A stretch of 64,000 nt of DNA from Heterotrichella gracilis (Eukaryota > Sar > Xanthophyceae > Tribonematales > Xanthonemataceae), in assembly GCA_032358255.1 (NCBI GenBank), contig JAULBX010009327.1, forward strand, positions 41,397-105,396, written 5' to 3'. Below, one piece after another: positions 9,355 through 22,093 of this stretch (positions are counted from its first letter, which is position 1; the number at the start of each line of letters is the position of its first letter). Both the position numbers and the translations under genes were made by a program. The notes under the pieces were generated by a model. That model had not been told where the DNA came from. It made no database searches and saw only the letters and a list, made by a program, of their open reading frames with translations.

Positions 9355-11412
9355 ATGGGAGACGGTGGGGCAGGGCTGCCATATATTGGGAGCGTTATTT
9401 CGCTCATCTCGAAGAGTGACATTCGATATGAGGGGATCCTGCATCATGTCGACATCGCTGACAGCACCATCACCCTCCACAACGTGCGCTCCTTCGGCAC
9501 GGAGGGCAGGAGAACACCCGCCCTGGCCCCCTCGGCCGAAATCTACGACTTCATCAAGTTCAGGGGCTCGGATATCCGCGACCTGTGGGTGATTGCCAAC
9601 GGCCCGCCACCACCGCAGGCCCCTCCCCCTGCCCAGGACCCAGCAATCCTCTCCTCAGCGGCGCCCCCCGCGCCCCAAAACCCACCCGCCTTCCCTCCCC
9701 AGCAGCCCTCTCAAGCCACCCCCTGGGGACCCCCTCCCCCCCAATACGGGGTCCAAACCCCGCTCTACGGGGGCCAATCCAACGTTTGGGCCACAGCACC
9801 AGCCCCATCCGCCCCAGCACCAGCCCCCACCCCTGCTGCCGCCCCCACCCCACCAGCGCCCGAGCCAGCGGCCCCACCGGCCCCAGAGCCAGAAACCTAC
9901 TCCCCACCGGCGCCACCAGCACCCACACCAGCACCCACCGTGGCCCTCACAGCTGCTGACTCAGCTGCCAGGGGAGCAGCACCCGCACCCAGGCAGAAGG
10001 CCTGGCAGAGGGCACCCGCGCCAGCCAACGGGGCAGCACCACCACCAGCAGCACCACCCACCGCCACTGCACCACCCGCGCCACAGGCGCCCAGGAGTTA
10101 CGCAGGGGCTGCGGGTGCGGCCCCAGGGGGGCGTGGCAGGGGCCCGCCCCCCGGCAGGGGAGGTGGGCCACCCCGCGGCGGGGCCAGGGGGGGCAGGGGC
10201 CCCCCACCAGGCCCTGGAGGGCCCGGCAGGGGCAGGGGGGGCGTGCCCACCCCTCTGCCGCCAACGGTGCCTGTTCCGGATGACGACTTTGACTTTGAGG
10301 GCGCCCTGTCCCGGTTCAACAAGGAGGAAATCATCAAGGTGAGCGCGACACTGGCCTGGCCCTCTTGCTCTGCCACGCAGGTTTTGTGTGAAAGGCAAGA
10401 TGTGTGGCATGTGCCACTGGTTGTGGATGCATCCCATATGCTATGCTACGCTTGTGCCGCACACTCTCAGTTGGAACACCTTTGTCCCTGGATGTGCATT
10501 CCGGCCACAGCCGTTCTGGTGTCTGGTTGCCGCTTTTGGCCCAGGCAGTCTCTTTCGCGCTCCTGCACCTGCCCAGGCGCTGGCTCGCCACCTGCATCCC
10601 CCTCCCTCACCTCAGGTGCACCAGTAAGGGTGAATTTGTAGGGTGAATGTTTAGGTAACCACTACCAGCCCAGCAATTTGCAGAGGGGCTTCGTCCTTTA
10701 CTTTCTTCACAGCCCACCCGGCCACTCACAGCCTGCTCTCTCTCTTGCTGCAGGAGGTCCACGACAAGGTCGACGACACGGTGCAGCACTACCAAAAAGA
10801 CAGCTTCTTTGACGAGATCTCCTGCGAGGCGCTGGAGCGCATCGCCATTGCGGAGCAGAGGCCAGACATGCGGTCCAGGTGCGTGCGGGGCCACCAAGGG
10901 GCTTTAGGGTTCTTAGGTTAAACGCACCGCCAACGCAAAGCGGATATCAGAGAGGAGGTCTAGGGTGGAGGGTCTTTTACAAACCCTGGCATTGCGTATT
11001 CCATTCTTGCACAGGTGGTGGTGCTCGTGCAGCTAAGCCGCATAGAGCAAGGACTTTTTTACAATCGACGAAAGGCGCCAACGATGACAGGATTCAATTG
11101 TGCCATGGAGACCATTGTAATGTAACTAAACATGAAAGGAACTGACCACGACCTGATATTTCACCCAGGTATGCTGAGCAGCGCAAGGTAGACATGGAGA
11201 CCTTTGGGGGGCTGAGCGTGCGCAACCAGCAGCAGCACCACCACCACCGCGGCAGGGGAGGGTACCGCGGCGGCGGCCGCGGCGGCGGCGGTCGGGGCGA
11301 CGGCAGGGACGACGGCGGCAGGGGGAGGGGCAGGGGCGACCACGGAGGGGGTCGGCGTGGTGGCGGGGGGGGGCGTGGGCCCCAACCACCACGGGGCGGC
11401 GGCAACCAGTAG
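9355..11412 (+). CDS. LSM14: LSM14/SCD6/DCP5-like mRNP protein
   Basis: Three exons (9355-10338, 10754-10878, 11169-11412) give 450 residues ending at TAG. The N-terminus is a divergent Sm (LSm14) domain at about 5-85: YIGSVISLISKSDIRYEGIL, NVRSFGTEGR and FRGSDIRDL. It is followed by a long Pro/Ala/Gln linker, an RGG-rich stretch near 260-300, the FDF box (DDDFDFEGALSRFNKEEI, about 310-327), the FFD/TFG boxes in exons 2-3 (DSFFDEISCEALER; METFGGLSVRN), and a Gly/Arg-rich tail preceded by a His run. Proteins of this family act in cytoplasmic P-bodies to repress translation and promote decapping with DCP1/DCP2 and DDX6-type helicases. The domain order is complete. Its introns show no clear tandem exon-edge repeats, unlike most neighbours. 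Confidence 0.95.
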
Positions 11413-13033
11413 GCCTAGACCCAAGGCCTAGACCCAGGCCTGACGCAACCACGGCTGGCGGGTGCAGAGGAGGAAGGTGCTTGGAGCTGCCGCAAGGGGA
11501 AGAATGCATGGCATGGCGCGTCACACATGTGGGCTGCGGGAGGGTGGCTGGGAGGAGGCGAGCCCTGTAGTGGGCTCCGGGTGTGGCGCTGGAGCGATCG
11601 GCGCTGCAACAGAAGCGCTTCTGTCGGCTTGGCATGGCGTCAGCGGGTGTGTGGAGCGGGTCCGTGGTTTGAGGCAAGGTTCATGTTGTGGGCAGAGGGT
11701 GGGCGCAGCTATTTTTTATCCCAGCGGTTACCCCAGGCTATGGTGTAGATGGCATTGTTTTCATTGCAGCACCTGTGCTGGGCCACCTTGGTGCGTCGTG
11801 ATGTGCATGTCTGACCTTACATCTCAGTATTGCGCGTGTGGCGGCTGTGCGAGCGCACTCGTAATCCTTTGGGGTGGCGCGGTGTTTGCATAGCGCTCGG
11901 TGGTTGCATTGACTGGCACACCCGCCCACTTACAATTGCTGGGGCCTTGTGCGTGTTTGGAATCAGACTGACGGTGACGTGGGGCGATCCTGTAGGCGGT
12001 TGACTGTTTTGACTTATTTGTACCACTGTGCAGTACTAACTGGCAGTGCAGACCAGGCGGACCACCAGTGCTAGAGAGTTGGGGTAGATACATGGTGAGG
12101 AGGGGTTTGTTCAGACGTTTACATTGGTACAACTTGTCGCGGCCGCTCTAGGTGTGCTAGTACTAGCCTGAAAGACGTTTTTTCACATTGGTCCAAAAAC
12201 TGGTTCTGGCATCGCAAGCTACAGAGCTGCAATGCATTTGCAGGGCAGCACTTGTGGATTTGGCCTGGCACTGCTTGGACTTGTGACTTTTGTGACCTGA
12301 AGGAGGTTGTGTAAGAGTAAGAAAGAAAGACACAGGAGGCCAACAAACTGTTGAACGCGTCTTGGTTGCCCATGGTAAGTGACCACCGTGCGGCTCTAAC
12401 GGCTTAGGTGGGTATTTCTAATATACCATCAAAGCAGCAGCCGGGGTGGTTTTCTTGACAACTATTTGGGCGAAATTATGGCATTCTAGTGCCGCGCATT
12501 TCAAATTGTGCAATAACTGCGAGCCAGCGCTTTCCAAGGGGATCGCGGCAGCCTGTGACAGACAAGACAGTGACTCACAATTGGAGTGCAGCAGCTGCAC
12601 GCCCGCACCCTAGTATGGGTGAATTCCGAGAAGCACCAAGGACAATGCAGGAACAGGGTGTTACCTCACCCTGCAGGCTTGCAGCATAAGAGGTTCAGAC
12701 CCTCGCTAAGGGTACTGACGCCACCTTTCGATGCAAAGACATGGCACAGCTTCTTTTGTCCCAACAGGAAGTGTATAGCATTACCTGCCCTTGGGTTCGC
12801 TGGCATGTTACATCTAGCTTGGAACTTGGCGACTAGCCGGGACTGAGTGTTGACATAGACATTGCATCGCATGCCGTGCCCGTGCACAGAGTTTAACGCT
12901 CTCGGACGCTTGACGCAGCCCAACTGTGCATAGACACAGCCCTAGCCCTTGTACTTTTCCAGTCTCCAATCAGCTTCCGGCGCGCACCGAAAGGTGCATC
13001 AACGCGCTCGGAAGTGGTTCACTGGGGAGGGAG
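11413..13033. other. LSM14 3' flank and MECR 5' flank
   Basis: No convincing coding exon on either strand. The first part is presumably LSM14 3' UTR. Short frames around 11462-11893 and 12119-12373 have no family features. Confidence 0.5.
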
Positions 13034-15958
13034 ATGCACAGTGCTCTGCTGCGCTCAGCCGCTGCCCTCTCGCCAAGGCTGCGCCCGGCCGCTATCCACA
13101 GCATGCAGCAGTCGCAAGGCTACGCATCTGAGAGCCAGGCGCTGGTGTTCAGTCGATACGGGGACCCTCGCGAAGTGTTGGAGTTTCGAACCGTGGCCCT
13201 CCCAAAAGTGGGACAGGACGACGTGCTTGTGAGGATGCTTGCGGTAGGTCTGCATTGGCTCTATGTTCAGGTTATTTACTAAATTATAATATCCTCCTTT
13301 TTCTTTTGTATGTATGTGTGTCACGGTGTCACCAGTGGTGACCCTCCTGGCTCGCCATATGCATGCATGTTGACTCCAATACAATGCATGCATATTGGCA
13401 TGCATGCATGTGTGTCTGAGCGTGTGTTTGATTGGCCCTGCCATCCTGCGTAGGCGCCAATCAACCCCTCAGACATCAACTGCGTGGAAGGGAAGTACCC
13501 GCTGCGCCCCACACCCCCAGCAACAGCGGGCAACGAAGGCGTGGGGGTGGTGGTCTCCAGCGGGAGCAATGTGAGTACCATATCCCCCCTGGCAAGCCAC
13601 CACACCCCACCCCACCTCACCAACTACATGTTTCACCACACGCCACCTAGCACACCAAATTTCACCTCCACACACGCATGAGGACATCGCAAAGGCTGGC
13701 AACCATTACCCAATGTGGCACGCATTGCACCATGACATCATCATCATGATGTCATGACAATGCCGCACTCCCGTCCAGAATCTTCAGCTGGCAAACAGAT
13801 ACTAACGTACTATCCAGGATAATGGCACGTACTCTACAATCATGTCTTGCATTCATATATATATATTGCTTACTAATGATTTTAATTTGTTTATGCGGGG
13901 AGAATATAGGTCCGATCGCTCTCCCCCGGAGACTGGGTGGTGCCCCTCAAGCCTGGTCTGGGCACATGGGCGCAGGCGGGGGTGTTCCCTGCATCCGCCC
14001 TCCACGCGGTGCCCACCTCCCTACCTGTGGAGGCTGCAGCAACCATGACGATCAAGTAAGGAACCCTAACCCTAAACCCTGAAACCCTAAACCCCAAAAC
14101 CTCCACCGGCAACCATGGCAATCAAATAAGGAACCCCAACCTTAAACCCTGAAACAGTAAACCCTAAAACCTCCACCAGTAACCATGGCAATCAAGTAAG
14201 GTACCCCATCCCTAAACCCTGAAACCCTTAATCCTCCCCATGGCAACCGTGGCAATGCCATAAGGGCGACGCAGCAACTCCTGGCAAATCCGTAACCATC
14301 ACTGGTGTTTATGAATCCAAATGCACATTATAACAGAATCTACGCACTTACCCATGGTGTCCGCCTGCGCAGTCCCCCCACCACCATTCGCATGCTTGAT
14401 GATTTCACCACCTTGGTCCCCGGGGATGTGGTGGTGCAGAATGGGGCCAACAGCGCTGTGGGACAGGTGGGTGTGAATTTCACATTGTAACGCCACCTGA
14501 TCAGTTGAACATGCGGCATCATCATGTGATCACTTGACCCCTCGATCACTCCAGCCACCGCTTCAAATTGCACTACTGACAATGCACCATGAGCCACCGA
14601 CACCCCCTCTCCCCCACCCGCCCACAATTCCCACCACCACCTCCTGCATGCAGCTAGTGATTCAGGTCGCCAGGGCCAGGGGGGTGCACACAATAAACGT
14701 TGTGAGGGATCGGCCTGACTTTGATACTCTGGCGGGTGAGCTGAAGGCTCTTGGAGGGGACGTGGTGACCACGGAAGAGAGGCTGAAGGAGGATATGGGT
14801 AAGGGTTTTGCACATATCAGCATCTATCTATGGCAGTGCGCATGCACGAGTGCACATCCGCCCCCACACCTCCTACACATATACATACTCCCCATCCCCA
14901 CCACCCCTCCCCTTACACCACACCCCCTCCCCACCAGCCGCCTCTGGCCTGCCCCCGCCCAAGCTTGCCCTCAATTGCGTGGGGGGGTCCTCCTCAACAG
15001 CAATAGCCAAGGCACTGTGGTACGTGGACATGCACATGCACATGCACATGCACATGCACATGCACATGCACATGCACGTGCACATGCACATGCGCACACG
15101 CACACGCACAGGTACTGTATATGTGAGGTGCCATTCACCATGAACAGGCATGTGACGATGCCACGCACCTGTAGCCTTGACTGCTTTTGTTGTGTTGTAG
15201 TCTCACATGCAGTCAAATTCAACAAAATGTTTTATCTGTCTTGTAATTATTCATATTTGATTTTCAACAATCCTGAGTTTGATCTACAACACTACAAATT
15301 GCAAGGATAAATTGATCTGTATTTTCTTTTATTATTTCCTGCAGCGTGGGCGGCACCCACGTGACCTATGGCGGCATGTCCCTCCAGCCTGTCACCATAC
15401 CCACACCACTGCTCATTTTCAAGGACATACGCGTGCGGGGGTTCTGGCTGTCAGGGGGGGCTAATGGGGGGGAGGCGGGGAAGCGGGGTGTGATCGACCA
15501 GGTGGCGGAGCTGATTGGCAAGGGGGCGATCGTCACACGGTAGGGGATCATCCTTTGGATCTTGTCTCCTTATTTCACTTTCGGACCAGGAGTGGCATAC
15601 GCCACTCTGTTCAGCATTCTCCTGGTGTCCTGCAACCTCCTGGGATTGGCATATCCTGGGATTGGGAACTGCAACGAGGCGCAAGGGTCTTTCAGACTGC
15701 GCCACGCGGTGAATCACTACCCTGTGCTGCATGTGCTGGCATGTGCAGTGCAGTTTATTCTGTTTTTCCTCATTGTGCTGAGGCCCTCTGATTTTGTACC
15801 CTTGGGATTGCCGCAGGACCCAGAGGGTCCCCCTGCAAGATTTCAAGCGGGGCCTGGAACTGGCGCGAGGAGGTGGAGGGGGGGCGAAGGTGGTGCTGGT
15901 AACAGAGCAAGGAGCGGAGGGTGCCGGTATAGGCAGAGGCGCTGTTGACATGGTGTGA
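13034..15958 (+). CDS. MECR: Mitochondrial trans-2-enoyl-CoA/ACP reductase
   Basis: Eight exons (13034-13243, 13454-13570, 13910-14055, 14373-14466, 14654-14798, 14938-15019, 15345-15539, 15817-15958) join in phase to 376 residues. The protein is a zinc-free medium-chain dehydrogenase/reductase that performs the last reduction step of mitochondrial fatty acid synthesis using NADPH. Evidence in order: an Arg/Ser-rich, acid-free N-terminus to about residue 30 (mitochondrial presequence); [37 protein letters not shown]; the nucleotide-binding segment [72 protein letters not shown]; and [12 protein letters not shown]. Length matches the family (about 370). The Gly-rich stretch near the C-terminus is unusual. 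Several introns contain duplicated exon edges. It is convergent with PPOX. Confidence 0.95.
14035..14265 (+). repeat. 70-bp tandem copies of MECR exon 3 donor edge
   Basis: AACCATG(A/G)C(G/A)ATCAA(G/A)TAAGG recurs at 14041, 14111 and 14181, with a more decayed copy near 14238. Each is followed by AAACCCTGAAAC-type telomere-like sequence. The true exon ends at 14055; the third copy (14181) still has an intact GTAAGG donor. Confidence 0.93.
15027..15112 (+). repeat. CACATG hexanucleotide microsatellite
   Basis: About ten units of CACATG, grading into CACACG, lie just inside the MECR intron after the donor at 15020. Its alternating purine-pyrimidine character and expected length variation make it a likely polymorphic marker. 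Confidence 0.95.
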
Positions 15959-16906
15959 TGGTTCCCACAGACCGGTGACCAGTCATGCCCGTCACGGTGG
16001 CGTTTCAGCCGAATACTTGCATATGCCCTGGGCTAGTCGTAGCGCTGCGTGGCGCCGCATGTGCAAGACTGACTGCTAATCTGGCTATTTTGCTGGAATG
16101 CATGTAACTAACTAACTAACTAACTAGTCGTAGCGCAACAGCCGCGTTGTAGGTTACACACGTTTATTGGAACTTTGTTGAACAGCATGACTTGTGCTTC
16201 GATGCGCTGCTGTTACAGTACATATCGTCCTCAGCCAGTACAATGCATGTCATGTGCGCTGTGACAGTGCTTTTCATCAGCAAGTAAAACCTTGAAGCTT
16301 CACAAAATCTTTGAACCTAAACATAAAGGAGGTTCTTGTAGTTGTGTACAGACTACTCGCCGTGCTGGCCCCCCGCAACAGTGGGGATTACACCCGTCTT
16401 TAAGATCACGTCTTGCCCCCCAAAACCACCAGTCCCCCTCCCTGTCCGTAACTGCAGCCATCCCCACATGGATGCCAACATATCGACCCTATAAAATATA
16501 GCAATCTTTTTAAGGCTGCCCCAACGCCACCCAACCCACTCCCTGCCCATGCCATTGGCACCACACCCAACACCCTCCTGAGGTCCGCGCCCTACAGAAA
16601 ACCCCTAAACTCTGCTCTATTATCCCTAAACACCAGCGTCTGCTCAAACAGCCGCTTTGCCTTTTATTTCTGCAGGGCCACCTCACTTGAGAAGCCATGC
16701 ATCCACGTCACACCTCCACACTCAGCCCTAGGGGCATACCCAAATCCCTATTTCCCCACCCAGCGCGAGCCCACCAGAAAAGTCCCTAACCCTACTTCCA
16801 AAACCCTTGATCCTGATTTACGCAGCTGCCTTGGCCTTTTGGACCTGCTCCGCACTAGCCCATCAGGAAAGACCTTAAAGCCTACTAAAAACCCTCCATT
16901 ACTGGT
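15959..16906. other. Convergent 3' region of MECR and PPOX
   Basis: No coding sequence supported. A TGTAA motif at 16103-16107, about 145 bp past the MECR stop, fits the green-algal poly(A) signal and is followed by a short (ACTA)n run. At 16808-16860 lies a decayed copy of the PPOX 3' coding end. Confidence 0.6.
16103..16107 (+). terminator. Candidate MECR poly(A) signal TGTAA
   Basis: TGTAA is the usual polyadenylation signal of green algae. It lies about 145 bp after the stop codon. No transcript data are available to confirm use. Confidence 0.4.
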
Positions 16907-16950
16907 TTACACGGCTGCCTTGGCCTTTTGCACCTGTTCCGCCACCTCGG
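16808..16950 (-). repeat. PPOX: Duplicate of PPOX 3' coding end
   Basis: The last coding bases of PPOX with its TAA stop (GTTTACACGGCTGCCTTGGC..., 16905 on) are repeated about 91 bp further downstream as ATTTACGCAGCTGCCTTGGC (16815 on). A weaker third trace lies near 16650. The repeat covers the 3' edge of the terminal exon. Confidence 0.85.
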
Positions 16951-19900
16951 TTGCGAGCTCGTATGACGCCTCCACACACCGCCCCAGTGCCACCCCCGCC
17001 ACGTAGTTCCCACCCAGCACCAGTCCTGACAGCCCGGCAGCAGCCACCTCCTCCTTCACTCTCTGCAAGGGTGGGGGGTGGGGGGTGAGGTGGAGGGGTG
17101 GGTGGAGGTGGGTGGGGAGGGAGGATGTGATGTGTAGGATGGGTGAAGGGGGTTAGGCGGGTGAGTATGTAATGTGCAGCACTGTATTATTTACTCTTGA
17201 TGAGTAAATTCAAAAGTTCACAATTCCTATGTGTGCATGCATTCCTTCCAGGCAGCACGCATGAACCTCGGATTGTGATGTCGGGTAATCAGACAGGAGG
17301 TGGTGCGTGAAATGGGAGGACGGCGATGGTTAATATTTGGTGACGTCTACACCACTGCAACACAAAGTGGGTTTCTGTGCGACACCCTGCCTCGCAGGGG
17401 TGATCAACTGGGTGTGCGGATACCTGGCAAGAAACCCAAAGAAAGAAAGAAAGAAAGGGAACGCCCAGAGGCATAGTTAGGGGGCCACTGGCTCGCACCA
17501 GGACACCACAAACCCTACACAAACTCTCACTATGCCATACACTAGGGTATTCAGGTAGGGCAGGCTGTGCCGCATTGTCCTGCAAACGCAGGCCATGCAC
17601 CCCTGCAAACCCTACAGCAAACCCTAGGGTCGCACCTCCAGTGCGTCCAAATGCCCCACATTGAACTGGGGGATGGCCCGGGGCCAGACCCGCACCCCCA
17701 CAACCTTGGGGGCGGGCGCGTCTGGGCTCAGCAGCATCTTGCGGAGGTCCTTGTCAACCTGCGGGAATGCAATAAGGCCATATTCAGTCCCTGATAGCTG
17801 AGGAAGATGGTGAAAGAATGGAAGATGATTGGGGGCAAAACTGAGGCCGCATGATGCATGCCATCTGGAAGATGTATTGTCAGTGCGTTTCACTTTCAAG
17901 AAAAGTCCTCCTGATGCCATGCAAAATTCATTACCGCCCCTTGATTGCTGCCTGCAGATTTCACATGTGCACATCTTTTACGCCACGTCTGCATATACCA
18001 TCACACAGCTGCTCAACCCTCCCCACCCCCCACCGCACCCACCTGCGCCACGATTTGCTCCTCCGTTTGGTCCACAATCCCCCGGTTGGTCGCCCCCCCT
18101 ATGTAGTTGAGCAGCAGCTGCATGCCAGGTGGCGCCCTCCCGGGGAACAGCGACGAGCTGTAGATGGTGCCCAGGGTGACAACACCTTGCGACCTTGGAG
18201 CAAGTAGGGGGAAATGAGAAAAGAGTAACAGGGGAGATAGCATGGACCCACGAGTCATTGTTCACTCACCACCACCACAAGAACACACTCGGCTTGGAAG
18301 CCTTTTTTTTGGAATTTCGCTCTTGAAATTTGAAATGAATATATTATAGGTTCTCGGTAACTTGTAAAAATCAGTATATATGCATCTTAACCTTTGAAGC
18401 AAGGGCAAAGATAGCAAGCATAAGTACCCCAGGTCCCAAGACCTCCTTGGCCAAAACGCCAGGGAGGGTTTCCGTACCTGGGGTGCAGCTGGCCAAACCC
18501 TGGCAGGGTTTTGGAGGCGTCCAGACGGTCCGGGCGGATGGCGGACATGGGGTAGGCGATAGTGACAGCAGCCACTGGGGGGTAGTCAAAGCTTTCCAGG
18601 GCCTATAATAGGGGAGGGGAGGAGGTGCATGAGCATGATGCATTGGTTATTGGCGGGAAAGAATGTAGCTATTACCCACCTGTATGCAACGTGAACAGCA
18701 CAGCAACATCCCACTCCTACCAAACCCACGGTTTTTGCGCTGTTCTGTCCTGCCCGTCGATCCCCACTGCCCGCCTCCGCCCGCACCCTTGCACAAAGTT
18801 CACTCCTGCAACATCCCACCCCTATGCATAGCCCCCGAACGCCCTGCCGTGTCCAGCACACACACACACCCTCCCCCCCCCCTGCCCTCCCCACCTCAGC
18901 CGCCTCTGGAGCGCTCCCCTTGAGGAGGTCAGCCACCACGTAGGCAGGGGCTGTGAGGCACACCGACCTGGCCCTCAGCTCCCTGGCCCCCTCGGGTGTG
19001 TCGTAGCTGAGCTTGAAGGTGCCGTCGCTGGCCTTGCTCAGGGACTGGAGCTTCCAGCTCACCCTGTGAGGGGGAGATAGGGTTCAGAGTTTAACCCTTG
19101 CCTTCTAGATTAAGCGACAGCAATCCTCGTCCCCAATGCAATTGCGGGGATTTCATTCATAATACTACATCATCATCTGGGGGGCCTTGAGCTCAACATA
19201 GATAATCATCTAAGATAATGCTAATTTTTAAGAAATTGTTGCCCCTTTCAATTCCACACAGCAGTTTCCCATTCCCCATGCCAGGGCGCACCACGCCACC
19301 ATCCTCATGATTTTATCCTCCAATCCCCACCTGATGTTGTCCTGCAGGTTGGCAGCGATCGCCTCTGGCAGGGTCTTGAGCCCCTCCCGGAAGGAGCCCA
19401 CGGTCTGGCCCGGGGGCTTGGGGGGCAGGCGCGGGTCGCGGGGGGGTGTGGGGTTATTCTTCTTGTCCTGCTGCAGCTTGAGCACGCCCCCGATGATGGA
19501 GCCGCCAGTGGCCTCGAGCTTGTGCACCTGTAGGGTTTTTTGGCGGGGTTTGGTCCAACATGCGGATCGTCTGCATGCATGTAGTCACGAATCTGGTGCC
19601 CGTGAATTCGCATGCCCACTGATGCCCCTGAATCTGGTGCTCATGAATTCGCATGCCCACTGATGTCCCTAATCTGGTGCCCATGAATCTGTATCCGCAT
19701 GCCCATTCCCACAGGCGAGATACCCATACAGAATCATGCATGTAACACATTCCTGTTGGTAACAATCACGACGATATTTCGAGATTCTCTTCCGTCCCCA
19801 CCTTTCCAAAGGCGGCCTTCATGCTGAGCTTGGCTGGGTTGCCTGCATACACCCCCGAGCAGAAGGGCTCGATGAGGCGCTCAAAGATCTGGTCGCCCAG

Positions 19901-21357
19901 GTTGCGACGTACAAACTGCTCAACAGACTCCTCATACTCTGCAGCAGGGTGAAGAGTGTGGGGTTTAGGGTACACTATAGGGTATAAAATTTATGTGTAG
20001 GGTTTTAGGATTGCGCCGCACAAACTGCTCAAACTCTGCAGAAAATGGGGGAATGTAATGGGTTAAGGCTTGGTGGCGGCGGGTTCAGGTGTAGAAATTG
20101 CCTGGGTAGGGTTTGCCTTGTAAAAGTTGAGGTGTGGTTGGTCCCAATGCACCCTGCACAAGCCTCAGTAGAATTTACCCTTGCTTAGGGTTAGGGACAA
20201 GGATTTTGCCACCACACATCTGGTGCCTTTCGCGATACCCATCGCGCCCAGCCCCGCGCGGATCCTGCCCTTAATGCTGACCAGGACAAAGGTGAGGATA
20301 CTATCGCATTTTTGGGACGATCGAGGCTGGCGACGTTCATGGTCCGCAACTTGGCCAGGGTTTTGCAATACCCCTGCTTGGGGTTTTGTTAGGACCAGGG
20401 GTGTTGCTGCCACCCACCTGGTGCCTTGCCGTTGGCGATACCCATCGCGCCCAGTCCCGCACGGATCTTGCCCCAAATACTGACCAGGTCAAAGGTGAGG
20501 ATGTCCAATCCGGAGGGGGTGGGGCGCAGCTTGCCATCCCAAAACACAAACCGGGGAGCGGTGGGGTCCCCAAACACCAGCTCCTTGTCGCACCCAGCAT
20601 CCACCTAGAAAGGGGGGAGTGGGGATGTGGTGGGTGGGTGTGGAGGTAAGGGGGGGCTGGGGGTGAAACCACCCACCCACCACCACCTTCCCACCTAGCT
20701 ACTGGTTGCTGCACCACCTGGCAACTGTTGAATGCAGACTGGCCCCAGCACCGTCCCTGACCGCTGTTTCCAACAGCTAGGATATAGACCTTAGAAAGTA
20801 CATTTCCTATAGCTACAGGCATGCCCATATAATAGTGCTGGTGGTGGGTGGGTGGCCACACATGGCACGCATGCACTCACCGCCATCTTGAGCATCGAGT
20901 CGTTGGGCTGGAAGCTGTTGGGGCCCTCCTCCCACAAGTATCCGTCCCCACTCACGGTGGTAATATTACCCCCCACCCGCTCCCGGGCCTCAGTCAGCAC
21001 GAAGCTCTCCACCTGACCCTTGTGGTCGGTAACCAACGCCTGGGCGGTGCACAGACCCGTGATACCGCCGCCCACCACCACCACGTCGTACACCTCCTTG
21101 TCGCGGGGGTTGGCGGCGGAGGAGAGGCCGGACAGCATGGGCGGGGCGGCGGAGGCGAACACGCTCAGGCGCGACAGCTGACCCAGGCTGCGGGGGGGGG
21201 ATGCGATGAGGCGGAGGGGGTTCTGGGGGGCGCGCTTCAGCTGGCTGTTGGCGTAGCTGGCGATGGCGGCGGTGGTGGTGCGGCGGAGCACCATCCTGGG
21301 CGTGCAAGGCTGCGGCGAGCAGGCCAACGCCTGCCCTGGCGAGAGCGTCATGGACAT
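16907..21357 (-). CDS. PPOX: Protoporphyrinogen IX oxidase, plastid type
   Basis: Nine exons on the minus strand: 21357-20881, 20604-20418, 19938-19802, 19527-19331, 19063-18895, 18602-18478, 18193-18043, 17758-17636 and 17062-16907. They give 573 residues. The enzyme oxidises protoporphyrinogen IX to protoporphyrin IX, feeding both chlorophyll and heme. Evidence: FAD-binding [11 protein letters not shown] near 92-102, [146 protein letters not shown] and [17 protein letters not shown]. The first 85 residues are rich in Ser/Ala/Arg, fitting a plastid transit peptide. I chose the ATG at 21357 because the frame has no upstream ATG. This is the target of diphenyl-ether herbicides. Decayed exon copies sit in introns at about 20000-20045 and 20200-20300. 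Confidence 0.96.
20195..20515 (-). repeat. PPOX: Decayed copy of PPOX exon 2 3' part
   Basis: The segment 20200-20300, with its donor-side CATCTGGTGCCTTTCGCGAT, mirrors 20415-20515, which starts CACCTGGTGCCTTGCCGTTG and belongs to the true exon (ends at 20418). Both then share the ATACCCATCGCGCCCAG block. The copy has many substitutions and lies inside the following intron. A second shadow, TTGCGCCGCACAAACTGCTC at about 20011, copies the next exon's acceptor edge at 19899-19945. Confidence 0.85.
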
Positions 21358-22093
21358 TGGGTCGCGTCCAAGGTTTGTTCGCACACCCGCCAAGGACTTT
21401 TCCTAGGTTCCGTGGATGAGATTGGCAGAAGAGAGGTTAGGCACACCGATGCACAGGTGACCTAGGACGTTAGGCACGGTGCTATGTTGCTTTCGTCGCG
21501 CTCAAGGGCTTCGTGCTCGCAACGATGTCCATATGCATGCATTAGCACTTAGCGCTGCTGACATGGCAAGGGCGATTTGTAGAGGATAGGAAGCGATTGA
21601 CCGCCACGTGGATGACAAATGGCATCGCCACAAAAGTCGCAGCAAATTTCAAAGTGGCAGAAGCCCCTCTTCGAGCTCATTTGCACTCTTCAGCAATTGC
21701 CACACAAGTCTTGGGTCAGAAAAGGAAAGAAAAGCAACACAACCTGAACAGACTAAAGAAGGAAAGAATACCAAGAAGCACGAGCGTGAAAAAGGCGGGA
21801 CAGTATTTACCCATGCCCTGAGGGTCGGTGAAATACCGGACTGATAGCTGTCATGAATATGCAATTGGCCGTGCTATAAAGCCTACAGCTAACTAACTGG
21901 GCTCATGGCCATGACGCCTGCACTTGCGCCCCAAGTGCCCAGCCCCAAAAAACCAATTCCCAGCTGCCCAGTCCCACCATTGGCTGGACACCCAGATGGG
22001 AGTGGCTCACATCGGTGCCCAGCACCAGCTCCAAATGCCCACGTCAGGTATTGCCATAAAGGAGCCAGCAAATGCGCCGAAAAGGACCCCACG
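21358..22093. other. PPOX upstream and F-box/coiled-coil 3' flank
   Basis: No coding exon supported. It must contain the PPOX promoter and the 3' UTR of the next minus-strand gene. Confidence 0.5.

Noticed and set aside
10000-10340. Long minus-strand frames in the LSM14 low-complexity region
   Set aside because: They are shadows of the Pro/Gly-rich coding sequence on the plus strand.
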